A stretch of 64,000 nt of DNA from Kordiimonas lipolytica (GTDB lineage: Bacteria > Pseudomonadota > Alphaproteobacteria > Sphingomonadales > Kordiimonadaceae). The translations under genes and the position numbers were made by a program. The first letter of the stretch is position 1. The number at the start of each line of letters is the position of its first letter. The stretch covers positions 69,501 through 133,500 of the forward strand of contig NZ_LRUB01000032.1 in assembly GCF_001550065.1 (NCBI RefSeq). The letters are read 5' to 3'. The notes beneath the pieces are model-generated. The model saw only the letters and a list, made by a program, of their open reading frames with translations, was not told the origin of the DNA and ran no database searches. Positions 18,001 through 25,441 of the stretch are shown in pieces.

Positions 18001-18120
18001 ATCGCGGCGCCCATGGTGGGCGGCATGGTCACCGCGCTTGTTCTGACACTAATCGTTATCCCGGCAGCCTTCTATCTGCTAGAACGGCATAGGCTGGGAA
18101 ATGGGGAGGAAACCAAATGA
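15001..18120 (+). CDS. cusA: Copper/silver RND efflux pump, CusA/CzcA family
   Basis: A 1039-residue inner-membrane RND permease of full length. The three Cu/Ag-site methionines known from E. coli CusA appear in equivalent contexts: FLYMPSAFPG, APLTMIETTVQLKP and GRIDMLATGIKTPIGIKI. The proton-relay Asp is in GAMVDAAIVMIEG (TM4). Two halves with six membrane helices each are visible (for example VVILTCALFLLHF and LTLIVPVTLALIVIILFL). The methionines favour Cu(I)/Ag(I) over Zn/Cd/Co. ATGA overlaps at both ends place it in a tightly coupled operon. Confidence 0.93.
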   Translation: MIAALIRASVQHRVLVVLLALIALAWGIVTLRQTPLDAIPDLSDVQVIVKTRFPGQAPKVVEDQITYPLTTALMAVPKATNVRGFSFFGDSYVYVLFEDGTDLYWARSRVLEYLNQVAGQLPEGVRPELGPDATGVGWIYQYALIDRSGKHDLADLTSLQNWFLKFELQSVSGVAEVATIGGMVRQYQVVLDPLKLRTFGLTLAEVRNAIQMGNGEVGGSVIELAEAEYMIRAKGYVSSVDDLKAIPVGRLEEGTPVMLADVATISIGPQMRRAVGELNGEGEAVGGVVIIRSGENAYDTIQAVKEKLAELKSGLPEGVEVVTTYDRSGLIERAVDNLKGKLTEEMIVVILTCALFLLHFRSSLVILLSLPLGILMAFVVMKAQGINANIMSLGGIAIAIGAMVDAAIVMIEGLHRRLEDEKLTDENRWRIVAEVCVEMGPALFFSLLIITVSFVPVFALEAQEGRLFGPLAFTKTYSMAAAAILSVTLVPVLMGYLIRGKITPEHKNPLNRALAAAYRPLLKTVLKFPKVAILAALAITLSGILPLSKLGSEFMPDLNEGDFLYMPSAFPGVSVGKARELVQQTNKMIMTVPEVKTAYGKAGRALTATDPAPLTMIETTVQLKPMNEWREGMTIEKIKAELNAVVQIPGLTNAWVMPIKGRIDMLATGIKTPIGIKIQGPDLETIATIGTDIERLLKDVPGTASVYAERVVGGRYVEVDVRRNDAARYGMTVAAVQDVVRSAIGGANVGQTVEGLERYPINLRFPRDVRDSPEALRALPVVTPTGAQVPLKVLADIHVTDGPGMIRSENARPGGWVFVDIEGVDVGTYVPRAQAALERAGKLPAGYTLGWSGQFEYMERAKERLTLIVPVTLALIVIILFLLFKRLTDVALVLVSLPLALTGSFWFMHMLGYDLSIAVAVGLIALAGVAVETAVVMLVFLHKAVEENEAHPKPDTNLASVITEGALRRLRPIMMTTLTVIIGLVPIMYGTGTGSEVMRRIAAPMVGGMVTALVLTLIVIPAAFYLLERHRLGNGEETK

Positions 18121-18554
18121 AATCGATGAAACACACACTTGTTGCCATGCTTGGCCTTGTCCTGATGATGGCCCTGCCCGCAGCGGCACAATCCAGCCCC
18201 GAAGAGGTAGCCGATGCTTTCAACAAGGCTATCGAATCAGCGGATGAAGCCGCGGTTGAGCGCCTGCTGGCGCCTGACGTGATGATCCTTGAAGGCGGAC
18301 ACGCGCAAAAGAGCCGCGCGGACTATATGGCTGGCCACATGAAATCCGACATGGCTTTCATCCCGCACATGACCCGAACGGTGCTGGACCGTCAGGTAAG
18401 CGCAGATGGCGACCTGGCGTGGGTGGTGACTTTCTCGACCATGAAAGGCAGCTTTAAGGGCAAGGATTATGACTTTTCCTCGCGCGAACTACTGGTGATG
18501 AAAAAGACCGATGGCACCTGGCAGATCACGCTGGTGCACTGGACCGACAAATAA
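18117..18554 (+). CDS. Exported NTF2/SnoaL-like protein
   Basis: A 145-residue protein with signal peptide (MKHTLVAMLGLVLMMALPAA, AAQS) and a compact NTF2-like fold of the SnoaL/DUF4440 type: SSPEEVADAFNKAIESADEA then AAVERLLAPDVMILEGG, ending SSRELLVMKKTDGTWQI. Its start overlaps the CusA stop (ATGA), so it is translated with the pump. His and Met residues (GHMKSDMAFIPHMTRT) could contact copper, though this is inference. The fold often carries small ligands or is purely structural. Confidence 0.75.
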   Translation: MKSMKHTLVAMLGLVLMMALPAAAQSSPEEVADAFNKAIESADEAAVERLLAPDVMILEGGHAQKSRADYMAGHMKSDMAFIPHMTRTVLDRQVSADGDLAWVVTFSTMKGSFKGKDYDFSSRELLVMKKTDGTWQITLVHWTDK

Positions 18555-18599
18555 ACTGGGCAATAAATAACAAGAAGCCGCCGGGCTCAGGGAACGACA

Positions 18600-19337
18600 A
18601 TGACAAAACAGAAATGGCATAAATATATCGCGCAGACCCACAAGTGGGTCGCGCTGATCCTTGGGCTGCAGCTGATCGCCTGGACCGCTGGCGGCGTGGT
18701 AATGTCCTGGATTCCGCTGAATGAAATTCGCGGGCGACACAATGCGGCGGAGCAAACGCCCTTGGCGTTACCGGCCGACGCGGCTGCGCTGATGCCTGCG
18801 CAGGCGCTGGCAAATGCGGCGGGCCAGCCAGCCACGCAGCTGACCTACCGCGACCTGCTGGGAACGCCGGTCGCCCTGATGACGCTGCTGGACGGCAGCC
18901 TGGAACTGAGGAACGCCGCAACAGGTGCGCTGATGTCACCGCTTTCCAAAGACTGGGCACGCCGCATCGCCGATGCTGATTTCGCGCCCGAGGCCGACAT
19001 GGCATCGGTAACGCTGCTGGACAAGCATGTGATCGATTATCGCGGGCCGCTGCCGGTGTGGCAGATCACCTTCGCGGATGCGGAGAACACCAACATCTAT
19101 GTCTCGCCCACGGAAGCACGCGTGGTCGGGCGCCGGACAGACCGCTGGCGGCTCTTTGACTTTTTCTGGATGCTGCACATCATGGACTATGACGAGCGCG
19201 AGGATTTCAACAACCCGCTTCTGATGATCACGGCGCTGTCGGCGCTGTTGTTCTCTGTCTCGGGTATCTGCCTGTTATTCTTCCGCTTCTACCGCCGGGA
19301 TTTCAATTTCATCCTGGGCAAACGGAAAAAGGCCTAG
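18600..19337 (+). CDS. PepSY domain membrane protein
   Basis: A 245-residue protein of the PepSY-associated TM family: an N-terminal helix (THKWVALILGLQLIAWTAGG), a periplasmic PepSY-type domain (about 50-190, VWQITFADAENTNIYVSPTE) and a C-terminal helix (LLMITALSALLFSVSGICLL). Such proteins often accompany metal or iron-reductase systems. Shine-Dalgarno AGGGA sits before ATG 18600, 45 bases after the NTF2-like gene, so it may end the copper operon. Its last four bases overlap the CadC-like regulator gene on the other strand. Confidence 0.8.
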   Translation: MTKQKWHKYIAQTHKWVALILGLQLIAWTAGGVVMSWIPLNEIRGRHNAAEQTPLALPADAAALMPAQALANAAGQPATQLTYRDLLGTPVALMTLLDGSLELRNAATGALMSPLSKDWARRIADADFAPEADMASVTLLDKHVIDYRGPLPVWQITFADAENTNIYVSPTEARVVGRRTDRWRLFDFFWMLHIMDYDEREDFNNPLLMITALSALLFSVSGICLLFFRFYRRDFNFILGKRKKA

Positions 19338-20677
19338 TCCACACCAGCGGCATCACCTTCAAGGGCTGTGATCCGGCCCGCATAGGCCTTGGCGAACGGC
19401 GCCAGACGAAGGGCCTTGCGGTATAGGGCCAGGGCGGCTTCGGTGTCGCCCTGGGCCACCAGTGCCTCAGCCTTCAGCGAAAGTGCATAATGATCCCCCG
19501 GCGCGCGGGCAAGAACATCGTCCAGAAAGCCCGATGCCGCCGCCGGATCGCCATCGCGATAAAGTGCCAGCACCGCGCGGTCCACCAGCGCCTGATAGTC
19601 TGAGCCCGCGTCCGCCGCCTCTGGGATAGGCCCAACCGGTGCCTCGACAGAGGTCCAGCGGGCAGCCAGGGCAGCCAGCGCCCGCTGTGCATCCGCGTTG
19701 CCCGGGTCAGTTTCCAGCACCTCCCGCCACTGTTTGGCCGCACCTTTCGCAGCCCCCGGGGTTGAGAGGTGTGCCAGATAGCGGCCGACCCAGTAACGAT
19801 CGTCCTCCAGCCCCACGGGTGAGGCCTCAGCCATCGCCGATACGCCAACGCTGCCAAACATCTCCCCAAGCCGGGCAAACAGGGCACCGCTGCCATTCGC
19901 CACATCATAGACACCGGACCAGTGCACTTCGTCGGTCTTGGGGTCAGAGAGAAACAGCGTCACCACACGGCTTGCGCCATCATTGATCAGCGTGCCCTTC
20001 AGCAGATACACAGGCGTGTCCGCGCCGTAGCGCGTAAAGATGCCGCCCGTCGGGTCGGGGGCGTCCACATTCCACCAGTGACGGATCACCAGCACCTCAG
20101 GCGTCTGCGACAGGAAATAGGATGCCAGCTCCGATAGCGCGATCACCCGCGAACGGTCTTCCTCGGCTTCTGATTCCGTGCGGATGTCCTGCACTGTCAG
20201 AATGATGCCGGGCTTGGCAGCACCGGCAGACGGCACCAAGGGCGTCGCGCGCGGCCAAAAGACGGCAACGGCGGCAAACAGAACCAGGGCAGCGGCCAGC
20301 GGCCAGAAACGCCTGAGCCCCGCGACTGGTGGATGGGCGACGTCAGCCGGGCTTTCCCCACCCCCTAGCACCAGGCGGTAACCACGCTTGGGCACGGTCT
20401 GCAACAGCGTGTCTTCCGCGCCTGCATCACGAAGCGCTTTCCGGAGCTTGCTGATGGCCACAGGCACTGTCTGTTCGCTGAGGCTGCGCCCCGCCCAGAT
20501 GGTGGCCAGTATGTCTTCGCGCGAAACGACATCGCCCGCCCGCATGCACAGTAGCTGCAGCAGTTCGGCGATCTTGTCTTCAAGCTTCACTTCACCCGCA
20601 GGGCCCTTGAGCGTCTTGATGTCCACTTCAAACCGGACCGAGCCAAAGGCAAAGGGGTTTGACTGCTGTTCGTCCAT
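19334..20677 (-). CDS. CadC/ToxR-like membrane-bound transcriptional regulator with TPR-like C-terminus
   Basis: A 447-residue one-component regulator. An OmpR-type winged helix fills about residues 9-104 (SREDILATIWAGRSLSEQTV, ISKLRKALRDAG, TVPKRGYRLVL). A single membrane helix lies at about 126-142 (WPLAAALVLFAAVAVFWP). The periplasmic part ends in TPR-like helices (GDTEAALALYRKALRLAPFA). The start is ATG 20677 (Shine-Dalgarno GAGG, a little distant); GTG 20689 is a less likely alternative. The DNA-binding domain is cytoplasmic and the sensor periplasmic. It is divergent from 20869-21966, whose upstream region carries direct repeats suited to such a domain. Confidence 0.85.
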   Translation of the reverse strand: MDEQQSNPFAFGSVRFEVDIKTLKGPAGEVKLEDKIAELLQLLCMRAGDVVSREDILATIWAGRSLSEQTVPVAISKLRKALRDAGAEDTLLQTVPKRGYRLVLGGGESPADVAHPPVAGLRRFWPLAAALVLFAAVAVFWPRATPLVPSAGAAKPGIILTVQDIRTESEAEEDRSRVIALSELASYFLSQTPEVLVIRHWWNVDAPDPTGGIFTRYGADTPVYLLKGTLINDGASRVVTLFLSDPKTDEVHWSGVYDVANGSGALFARLGEMFGSVGVSAMAEASPVGLEDDRYWVGRYLAHLSTPGAAKGAAKQWREVLETDPGNADAQRALAALAARWTSVEAPVGPIPEAADAGSDYQALVDRAVLALYRDGDPAAASGFLDDVLARAPGDHYALSLKAEALVAQGDTEAALALYRKALRLAPFAKAYAGRITALEGDAAGVD

Positions 20678-20776
20678 CTGGGCTGTCACCTCGTTTCTTG
20701 TGTTTTGGCCAGTTTAGCGACTGGCGCCCCCTTGCGGCCAGCAGAAAGCGCACAAAACACAGCGCAGAGGCCAGAT

Positions 20777-20801
20777 TTAAGGTTTTCTTAAAGTGCCTTA
20801 A
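20777..20801. promoter_or_regulatory. Three TTAA direct repeats at helical-turn spacing
   Basis: TTAA occurs at 20777-20780, 20788-20791 and 20798-20801, that is 11 and 10 bases apart, within TTAAGG, CTTAAAG and CCTTAAG. Direct repeats about one helical turn apart are how OmpR/PhoB-type winged helices bind. The array lies 68 bases before the 20869 gene and between it and the CadC-like gene. Confidence 0.45.
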
Positions 20802-20868
20802 GCGACCGCATAGGCCTAGCCTTTCACCCAGACATCCAGCGAGGAACAAAACAAATGAGGACAAATAA

Positions 20869-21966
20869 ATGAAATTCCTGAAAACACTGTTCGCCGCATG
20901 CCTCCTTTCAGGGGCCGCGGCAGCCGAGGACTATACCGTGAACGGCCAGACCTGGAGCCTCTCGGACCAGGGCGCCAGCATCGTCAACCACATGGGCCGA
21001 CAAGCCGTGAAGGTGAACCGCGGCCTCCTGACACTGAACGACGTGACATTCGAGAACGGCACCATCGAATTCGATATTGCCATGCCCGGCATCCGCGGAT
21101 TCGCCGGTGTTACTTTCCGCACGCGCGACGGCGGCATGGGTGAAAACTTTTACATGCGCGGGCACCTTTCAGGCATGCCGGACGCCAACCAGTATCAGCC
21201 GGTTTTCAACGGCAATTCTGCGTGGCAGATTTTCCACGGTCCCCGCTATAGCGCGCCGACGCCTTATGCCACTGACCGCTGGACCAAAGTGAAGCTGGTG
21301 GTCAAGGGCACCAAGATGGATGTCTTTATCGACAGCGACACGCCGGTCCTGCATGTGGACAATCTGATGCTGGGCGAAGGGGCCGGCGGTATCAACCTCA
21401 ACGGCGTTCTGGCCGATTTTTACTATAGCAACATGCGCGTCACCAATGACGACAGCGTCACCCTGACCGGCACCCCCGCCCCGTTGCCTGAGCTGGCAGC
21501 CGGTTTGATCAAGAGCTTCCGTGTGGGCACCACCACTGTGGCGGCCGACAAGGTGGAAGCCAAGGCCTGGCTCGACAAAGCCTTGCTGGAAGGCCAGACG
21601 TGGCAAATGCTTGACGTTGGCGAAACCGGCGCCCTGAACCTGGGCCGGATCAGCGCCAGGACGCGGGACGTCAACACGCTGCTGGTCAAGATGACCATCA
21701 ATGCCGATGAAGCCAAAGCGGTCCTGATCAAATACGGATTCAGCGACCGGGTCACCGTATTCCTGAACGGCCACGCACTCGCGCACGGCAATGACACCTA
21801 CCAGACACGCGACTACCGCTACCTGGGCACCATCGGGCTTTTTGACAGCGTGTTCCTGCCGCTTGAAGCAGGGAACAATGAAGTGGTGTTCGCCGTTACC
21901 GAAGCTTTTGGCGGTTGGGCGCTGATGGCCGCGATAGAAGACCAAACCGGCATCGAGGTCCGTTAA
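20869..21966 (+). CDS. Secreted lectin-fold protein (DUF1080/LamG-like N-terminal domain)
   Basis: A 365-residue exported protein: signal peptide MKFLKTLFAACLLSGAAAA, then a concanavalin-like domain (about 20-195) with NGTIEFDIAMPGIRGFAGVT, DRWTKVKLVVKGTKMDVFID and a closing YYSNMRVT strand. This resembles DUF1080/LamG-type sugar-binding or hydrolase domains. The second half (about 215-365) is a further beta domain (VTVFLNGHALAHGNDTYQTR) like jelly-roll carbohydrate modules. No catalytic pair is evident. Shine-Dalgarno GAGGAC before ATG 20869. Its divergent neighbour is probably its regulator. Confidence 0.65.
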   Translation: MKFLKTLFAACLLSGAAAAEDYTVNGQTWSLSDQGASIVNHMGRQAVKVNRGLLTLNDVTFENGTIEFDIAMPGIRGFAGVTFRTRDGGMGENFYMRGHLSGMPDANQYQPVFNGNSAWQIFHGPRYSAPTPYATDRWTKVKLVVKGTKMDVFIDSDTPVLHVDNLMLGEGAGGINLNGVLADFYYSNMRVTNDDSVTLTGTPAPLPELAAGLIKSFRVGTTTVAADKVEAKAWLDKALLEGQTWQMLDVGETGALNLGRISARTRDVNTLLVKMTINADEAKAVLIKYGFSDRVTVFLNGHALAHGNDTYQTRDYRYLGTIGLFDSVFLPLEAGNNEVVFAVTEAFGGWALMAAIEDQTGIEVR

Positions 21967-22031
21967 GCTCCCCTCATGCCGGCCGGGCAGCCCTACCCTG
22001 TTTTCAGGCCCCTAGGGGCTGCCCGCCCTTC

Positions 22032-22517
22032 TCAAACGTCAGATAGGCCAGAAAGATAGGAGAGCGGCAGCTCGGTTGTCACGCAGCTGGACACCAGGCA
22101 GATGCTGGAGTTCACTTCCTGAACGCCCTGCGCTTTCGACAGGCTCTCCCAGAAGAAATCTTTATAGTCCGCAACCGACGGCACGATGATCTTCAGCAGG
22201 AAATCAAAGTCACCCATCATGGTGTGGCACTCCAGTACCTGCGGGTAACGGAACATGAAGTCGGCGAAGTTCTCCAGCGATTGGTTATCGTGCTTTTTCA
22301 TTTTCACATGGGCAAAAACAGTAATGCCAAGCCCCACCTTTTCCTGGTCGATAATCGCCGCCCGGCTTTTGATCACACCAGCGTCCACCAACTGCTGGAT
22401 ACGCCGTCCGCATACTGATTTTGACGAGCCGACCTTTTCAGCGAGTTCAGCGAGAGAAGGCGTGCAATCGCGCTGCAGCTCAGCCAGCAACCTGAGATCA
22501 ATATTATCCAGCTCCAT
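22032..22517 (-). CDS. Lrp/AsnC family transcriptional regulator
   Basis: A 161-residue regulator from ATG 22517 (Shine-Dalgarno AGGGA); a longer frame to 22580 would cross the palindrome at 22543-22563 and is rejected. The N-terminal helix-turn-helix runs from DNIDLRLLAELQRDCTPSLA to about residue 60; the C-terminal RAM/Lrp ligand domain includes YPQVLECHTMMGDFDFLLKI. Members respond to amino acids or related small molecules. The palindrome just upstream of its start suggests autoregulation. The target is unknown; the divergent small gene at 22684 is a candidate. Confidence 0.9.
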   Translation of the reverse strand: MELDNIDLRLLAELQRDCTPSLAELAEKVGSSKSVCGRRIQQLVDAGVIKSRAAIIDQEKVGLGITVFAHVKMKKHDNQSLENFADFMFRYPQVLECHTMMGDFDFLLKIIVPSVADYKDFFWESLSKAQGVQEVNSSICLVSSCVTTELPLSYLSGLSDV

Positions 22518-22542
22518 TTTCAACGTCCCTATAAATTTAAAA

Positions 22543-22563
22543 ATATGGGATTTTGTCCCATAT
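22543..22563. promoter_or_regulatory. Perfect inverted repeat, candidate Lrp-type operator
   Basis: ATATGGGA (22543-22550) and TCCCATAT (22556-22563) are exact inverted arms around a five-base spacer. The site lies 26 bases upstream of the Lrp-family start, a position suiting autoregulation. Confidence 0.5.
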
Positions 22564-22625
22564 AAGACACCATATTTCAATCATTAGGGAAGATGCCGCT
22601 GGCACTCTGGACTATAGTCTGTCCT

Positions 22626-22657
22626 GGCCGCAGGGTTTCTGCGGCCGATTTTTTTTT
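22626..22657 (+). terminator. Strong intrinsic terminator in the leader of the 22684 gene
   Basis: GGCCGCAG (22626-22633), loop GGTTT, CTGCGGCC (22639-22646), two bases, then nine T (22649-22657). It ends 26 bases before the start of the 22684 gene. With no gene upstream on this strand, it must end a short RNA or attenuate the leader. Confidence 0.85.
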
Positions 22658-22683
22658 GGATTATTCAAACAGAGGAAAATGTC

Positions 22684-22959
22684 ATGGCACAGGGCCAGAA
22701 CCAGTTCGTTCGCTACACGTTTGTTACCGAGGAATGCGCAAGCGACCTTACCGCGGTACTTACCTATATGCGCGAACATGGCATTCTACCGTCTGTGATC
22801 GAGACCGAGAAAACCGGCGAACGGGCACGCGTTGTGATTAGCAGCAGCGGCAGCAAGGACTGGCACAGCCATGCTATCGCCGCCCAGTTCGAAGGACGCC
22901 CGAGCGTTCAGCATTTCGGGTTCGAGCGCCTCACGTCTGACGCCTTACGCGCAGCATAA
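22684..22959 (+). CDS. Small hypothetical protein
   Basis: A 91-residue soluble protein I do not recognise. It begins MAQGQNQFVRYTFVTEECAS and ends HFGFERLTSDALRAA, with a Shine-Dalgarno AGAGGA before ATG 22684. Composition and alternating strands suggest a small alpha/beta fold. Its last 15 bases overlap the end of the opposite GshB-like gene. The intrinsic terminator just upstream suggests regulation by attenuation. Confidence 0.6.
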   Translation: MAQGQNQFVRYTFVTEECASDLTAVLTYMREHGILPSVIETEKTGERARVVISSSGSKDWHSHAIAAQFEGRPSVQHFGFERLTSDALRAA

Positions 22960-23961
22960 GGCGGAGCCTGTGTCGGGCGCGGCCATGGGGCCAGTGCCCG
23001 GCATGTTGTCCGACCTATCGCCAGACACGGCAGCCAGCATCGCTTCCACAATCTGCACTTCAAGCTGCGCGCCCATCACCGCGTTGATCTGGCGCACGGC
23101 GGACGGGCTGGTGATATTCAGTTCCGTCAACTGGCCACCAATGAAATCAGCGCCCACCAGCATGAGGCCCCGCGCTTTCAGGAGCGGTGCTATGCGCGCC
23201 ACCGCCTCCCGCTCGCGGCCCGTCAGCCGTGTGTTTTCAACCCGCGCGCCCTGGTGAATATTGGCCAGATAGGCACCGTCACGCGGCACACGGTTAACCG
23301 CGCCAATGGGATTACCGTTCAGCAGGAATACCCGCTTGTCGCCTGCCGTAACTTCCGGCAGGAAGGCCTGCACTTGAACCATGCGCCTACCACCGCCTGC
23401 GCCAATGAAAGACTGCACGCTTTCACGCCAACCTCGATCGGATGTACTGACACGTGTGATCCCGCGACCGGAACAATCCCCAAGCGGCTTCAGCACAGCG
23501 GTGCCATGCTCTTCAACAAATGCCTCAAGCGCCGCCGCATTCATGGTGGTCAGGGTGGGTGGCACCAGGTCCGGCCAGTACAGCGGCAGCAGTTTTTCAT
23601 TCAGGTCCCTGAGCGCAGAGATGCGGTTAAACTGATGCACATGGCCCGGCAGAAAATCCAGCAGGTACGTCAGCTGCAGATAGGCTTCATCCACCGGCGG
23701 ATCGGTGCGCAAAAGAACGGCGCCAAAGTCGCCCGTCCACATTTCCAAAGCCTCGTCCCGCTCAAGCGGCATTGCGCCCCTGACCCGCCGTGCCCGAACC
23801 TGAAGCGTGTTCTGCCGAAGGATCAAATCACCCGCTTCGGCCCAGTAAACCGGCACACCGCGGGTGATCAGCTCAGCCATCAACAGAAGCGAGGTTTCGG
23901 TTTCTAGGTTCAGCGTTTCTGCCGGATCCATGATAAAGAGGAATGGTTCGGTCTCGGTCAT
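22945..23961 (-). CDS. Glutathione synthase-like ATP-grasp protein
   Basis: A 338-residue ATP-grasp enzyme aligning along its length with GshB: MDPAETLNLETETSLLLMAE at the N-terminus, LLRTDPPVDEAYLQLTYLL, the ATP-grasp loop KPLGDCSGRGITRV and LTELNITSPSAVRQI at the metal/ATP site. GshB joins gamma-glutamylcysteine and glycine. The glycine-rich loop differs from the common KPLDGMGGxSIFR form, and the C-terminus ends GSALCCA, so this may be a paralogue rather than the housekeeping enzyme. It follows the ArsP-like permease by ten bases and is probably co-transcribed with it, suggesting thiol support for metal or metalloid resistance. Confidence 0.8.
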   Translation of the reverse strand: MTETEPFLFIMDPAETLNLETETSLLLMAELITRGVPVYWAEAGDLILRQNTLQVRARRVRGAMPLERDEALEMWTGDFGAVLLRTDPPVDEAYLQLTYLLDFLPGHVHQFNRISALRDLNEKLLPLYWPDLVPPTLTTMNAAALEAFVEEHGTAVLKPLGDCSGRGITRVSTSDRGWRESVQSFIGAGGGRRMVQVQAFLPEVTAGDKRVFLLNGNPIGAVNRVPRDGAYLANIHQGARVENTRLTGREREAVARIAPLLKARGLMLVGADFIGGQLTELNITSPSAVRQINAVMGAQLEVQIVEAMLAAVSGDRSDNMPGTGPMAAPDTGSALCCA

Positions 23962-23971
23962 GGGGCGCTCC

Positions 23972-25003
23972 TTACATCACAAGCTGGAAGCCGAAGCTGA
24001 AGATAAGCGTGCCTAAAAGCGCGAGCACAAGATAGGCCACAAACACTGGCAGACGGGCGAGCGCAAACACAGCAATCGACGCCGGGATGGATGTCACCCC
24101 ACCCGCCAGCAGGAAGGCCATACCCGCCGCCGGCTCCATGCCTTCACCGATCAAGCCGCTGACAAGCGGCAATGCCGCATAACCGTTCAGATAGGCTGGC
24201 ACGCCGATGACCGTCGCCAGGAAAATAGGGCCTGCGCCCTCCCCGCCCAATGCGGACATCACAAGGCCCTCCGGCATGTAGGCGACCATCAGGCTTTCAA
24301 GCGTGAAGGCGAATACGAGCCATTTCCCCAGGAAGAATGCGTTCGACAGCGTCGCCTCACGGAACATCAGTCTGCGTGCAGCATCACCCCAGAAGCGCCA
24401 TATGATCGGCTGTTTGCCCGATACATCGGGCGCGCCGCAGCCACACCCGGCGGCGGACTGGCGGAGCGGGTCGCGGAATGCCCCGAACCGCTGCAGGGCG
24501 GCCACGCTGAAGCCACCCACCAGCCCCATGCCTACAGCAGCCACAGCCTTAAAGGCGGCAAATTCAAACCCGAGCGTGCCCATAGTCATGACAAACATCG
24601 TCGGGTCCATGATGGGGGAGGCCAGCCAGAAGGCCATCACGGCGCTTAAGGGGACGCCCATGGCCAAAAGCGCGGCTACCAGCGGGATCACACCACACGA
24701 ACAGAAGGGTGAGAAAGCGCCCACCACGGCGGCGCTGATGATCATCACCGCCAGATGGCCGGTGAATGCTTTTGCGATCATTCGGTCCAGTGATGAGGCC
24801 CTGGCATGAGCGGCAATCAGGACCGACAGCATAAGGAAGGGAAACACACCCAACACCGCATCCCACACAAACCAGAGGGAGGCCATGGCCTGCGGCTCAT
24901 CCCACAGGGCGAGCCCCACGAACAGTGCAAACAACAATATCAGAAGCTTGTCCGGCTTCGGCAATTGCAGGATGGTTTGATCTTTTCTGGCGATATCATT
25001 CAT
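23972..25003 (-). CDS. ArsP/DUF318-type permease
   Basis: A 343-residue membrane protein of the ArsP_1 permease family. The hallmark FSPFCSCGVIPLVAALLAMG is present near residue 100, with ASPIMDPTMFVMTMG after it and a Cys-rich loop AAGCGCGAPD mid-protein. Eight to ten hydrophobic segments are visible. Characterised ArsP members export organoarsenicals; other relatives have unknown substrates. The start is ATG 25003 with AGG upstream; the longer frame from 25069 would run across the operator-like site. The upstream element 25014-25031 matches one in front of arsR. Confidence 0.85.
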   Translation of the reverse strand: MNDIARKDQTILQLPKPDKLLILLFALFVGLALWDEPQAMASLWFVWDAVLGVFPFLMLSVLIAAHARASSLDRMIAKAFTGHLAVMIISAAVVGAFSPFCSCGVIPLVAALLAMGVPLSAVMAFWLASPIMDPTMFVMTMGTLGFEFAAFKAVAAVGMGLVGGFSVAALQRFGAFRDPLRQSAAGCGCGAPDVSGKQPIIWRFWGDAARRLMFREATLSNAFFLGKWLVFAFTLESLMVAYMPEGLVMSALGGEGAGPIFLATVIGVPAYLNGYAALPLVSGLIGEGMEPAAGMAFLLAGGVTSIPASIAVFALARLPVFVAYLVLALLGTLIFSFGFQLVM

Positions 25004-25013
25004 GATTATAAAC

Positions 25014-25031
25014 CTAGTTTTATAGTTATAT
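25014..25031 (-). promoter_or_regulatory. Candidate ArsR operator before the ArsP-like permease
   Basis: CTAGTTTTATAGTTATAT matches the site upstream of arsR (25442-25459) in 14 of 18 positions. It sits 11 bases before the permease start, so a bound repressor would block transcription. Confidence 0.5.
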
Positions 25032-25040
25032 TGTCTCAAA

Positions 25041-25058
25041 AAAAAAGCCGAAGCTTTT
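25041..25058 (-). terminator. Intrinsic terminator after arsR
   Basis: On the minus strand AAAAGC-TTCG-GCTTTT is followed by further T (nine in a row in all). The stable TTCG loop and T-run, 70 bases past the arsR stop, separate arsR from the permease transcript. Confidence 0.7.
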
Positions 25059-25128
25059 CTCGCTGTCACAACCCGGCCAGGGCCGCTCTCTATCCGGACC
25101 GCGCTTTACTTGAGCGGCACGGCACGCT

Positions 25129-25425
25129 CTACTTGAGTGGCACGCCGGCGCAGCAGTCAGCGGTCAGGAAAGTCGCGACCTCGCCGAGGGTTTTGAAGTC
25201 GGCCACATTGATCACCTCGCGGCCCTGGCGTTCCTGCTTGATCGTACCGGCGCGCACCAGGTGGCTGATATGATGCGCAAGCGTCGAAGCCGGAATATCC
25301 AGATGCTTTTGCAACTGGCCCACATTCATGCCGTCGCAGCCCGCGCGAACCAGAAGCCGAAGCACAGCAAGCCGGGCCGGATTACCCAGCGAGGCAAAGA
25401 CAGTGGCGGCGGTTTCATCCTTCAT
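25129..25425 (-). CDS. ArsR family metalloregulator
   Basis: A 98-residue winged-helix repressor: SLGNPARLAVLRLLVRAG, the recognition region LDIPASTLAHHISHLVRAGT and the wing IKQERQGREVINV. The C-terminal ADCCAG and Cys in RAGCDG could form a thiolate metal or metalloid site, although the classical ELCVCDL motif is absent. A strong Shine-Dalgarno (AAGGAG) precedes ATG 25425. The end of the gene (VPLK-stop) is followed by a near-copy of the same 15 bases. It probably represses itself and the permease through the shared operator-like elements. Confidence 0.88.
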   Translation of the reverse strand: MKDETAATVFASLGNPARLAVLRLLVRAGCDGMNVGQLQKHLDIPASTLAHHISHLVRAGTIKQERQGREVINVADFKTLGEVATFLTADCCAGVPLK

Positions 25426-25441
25426 GGGGCACTCCTTAAAA

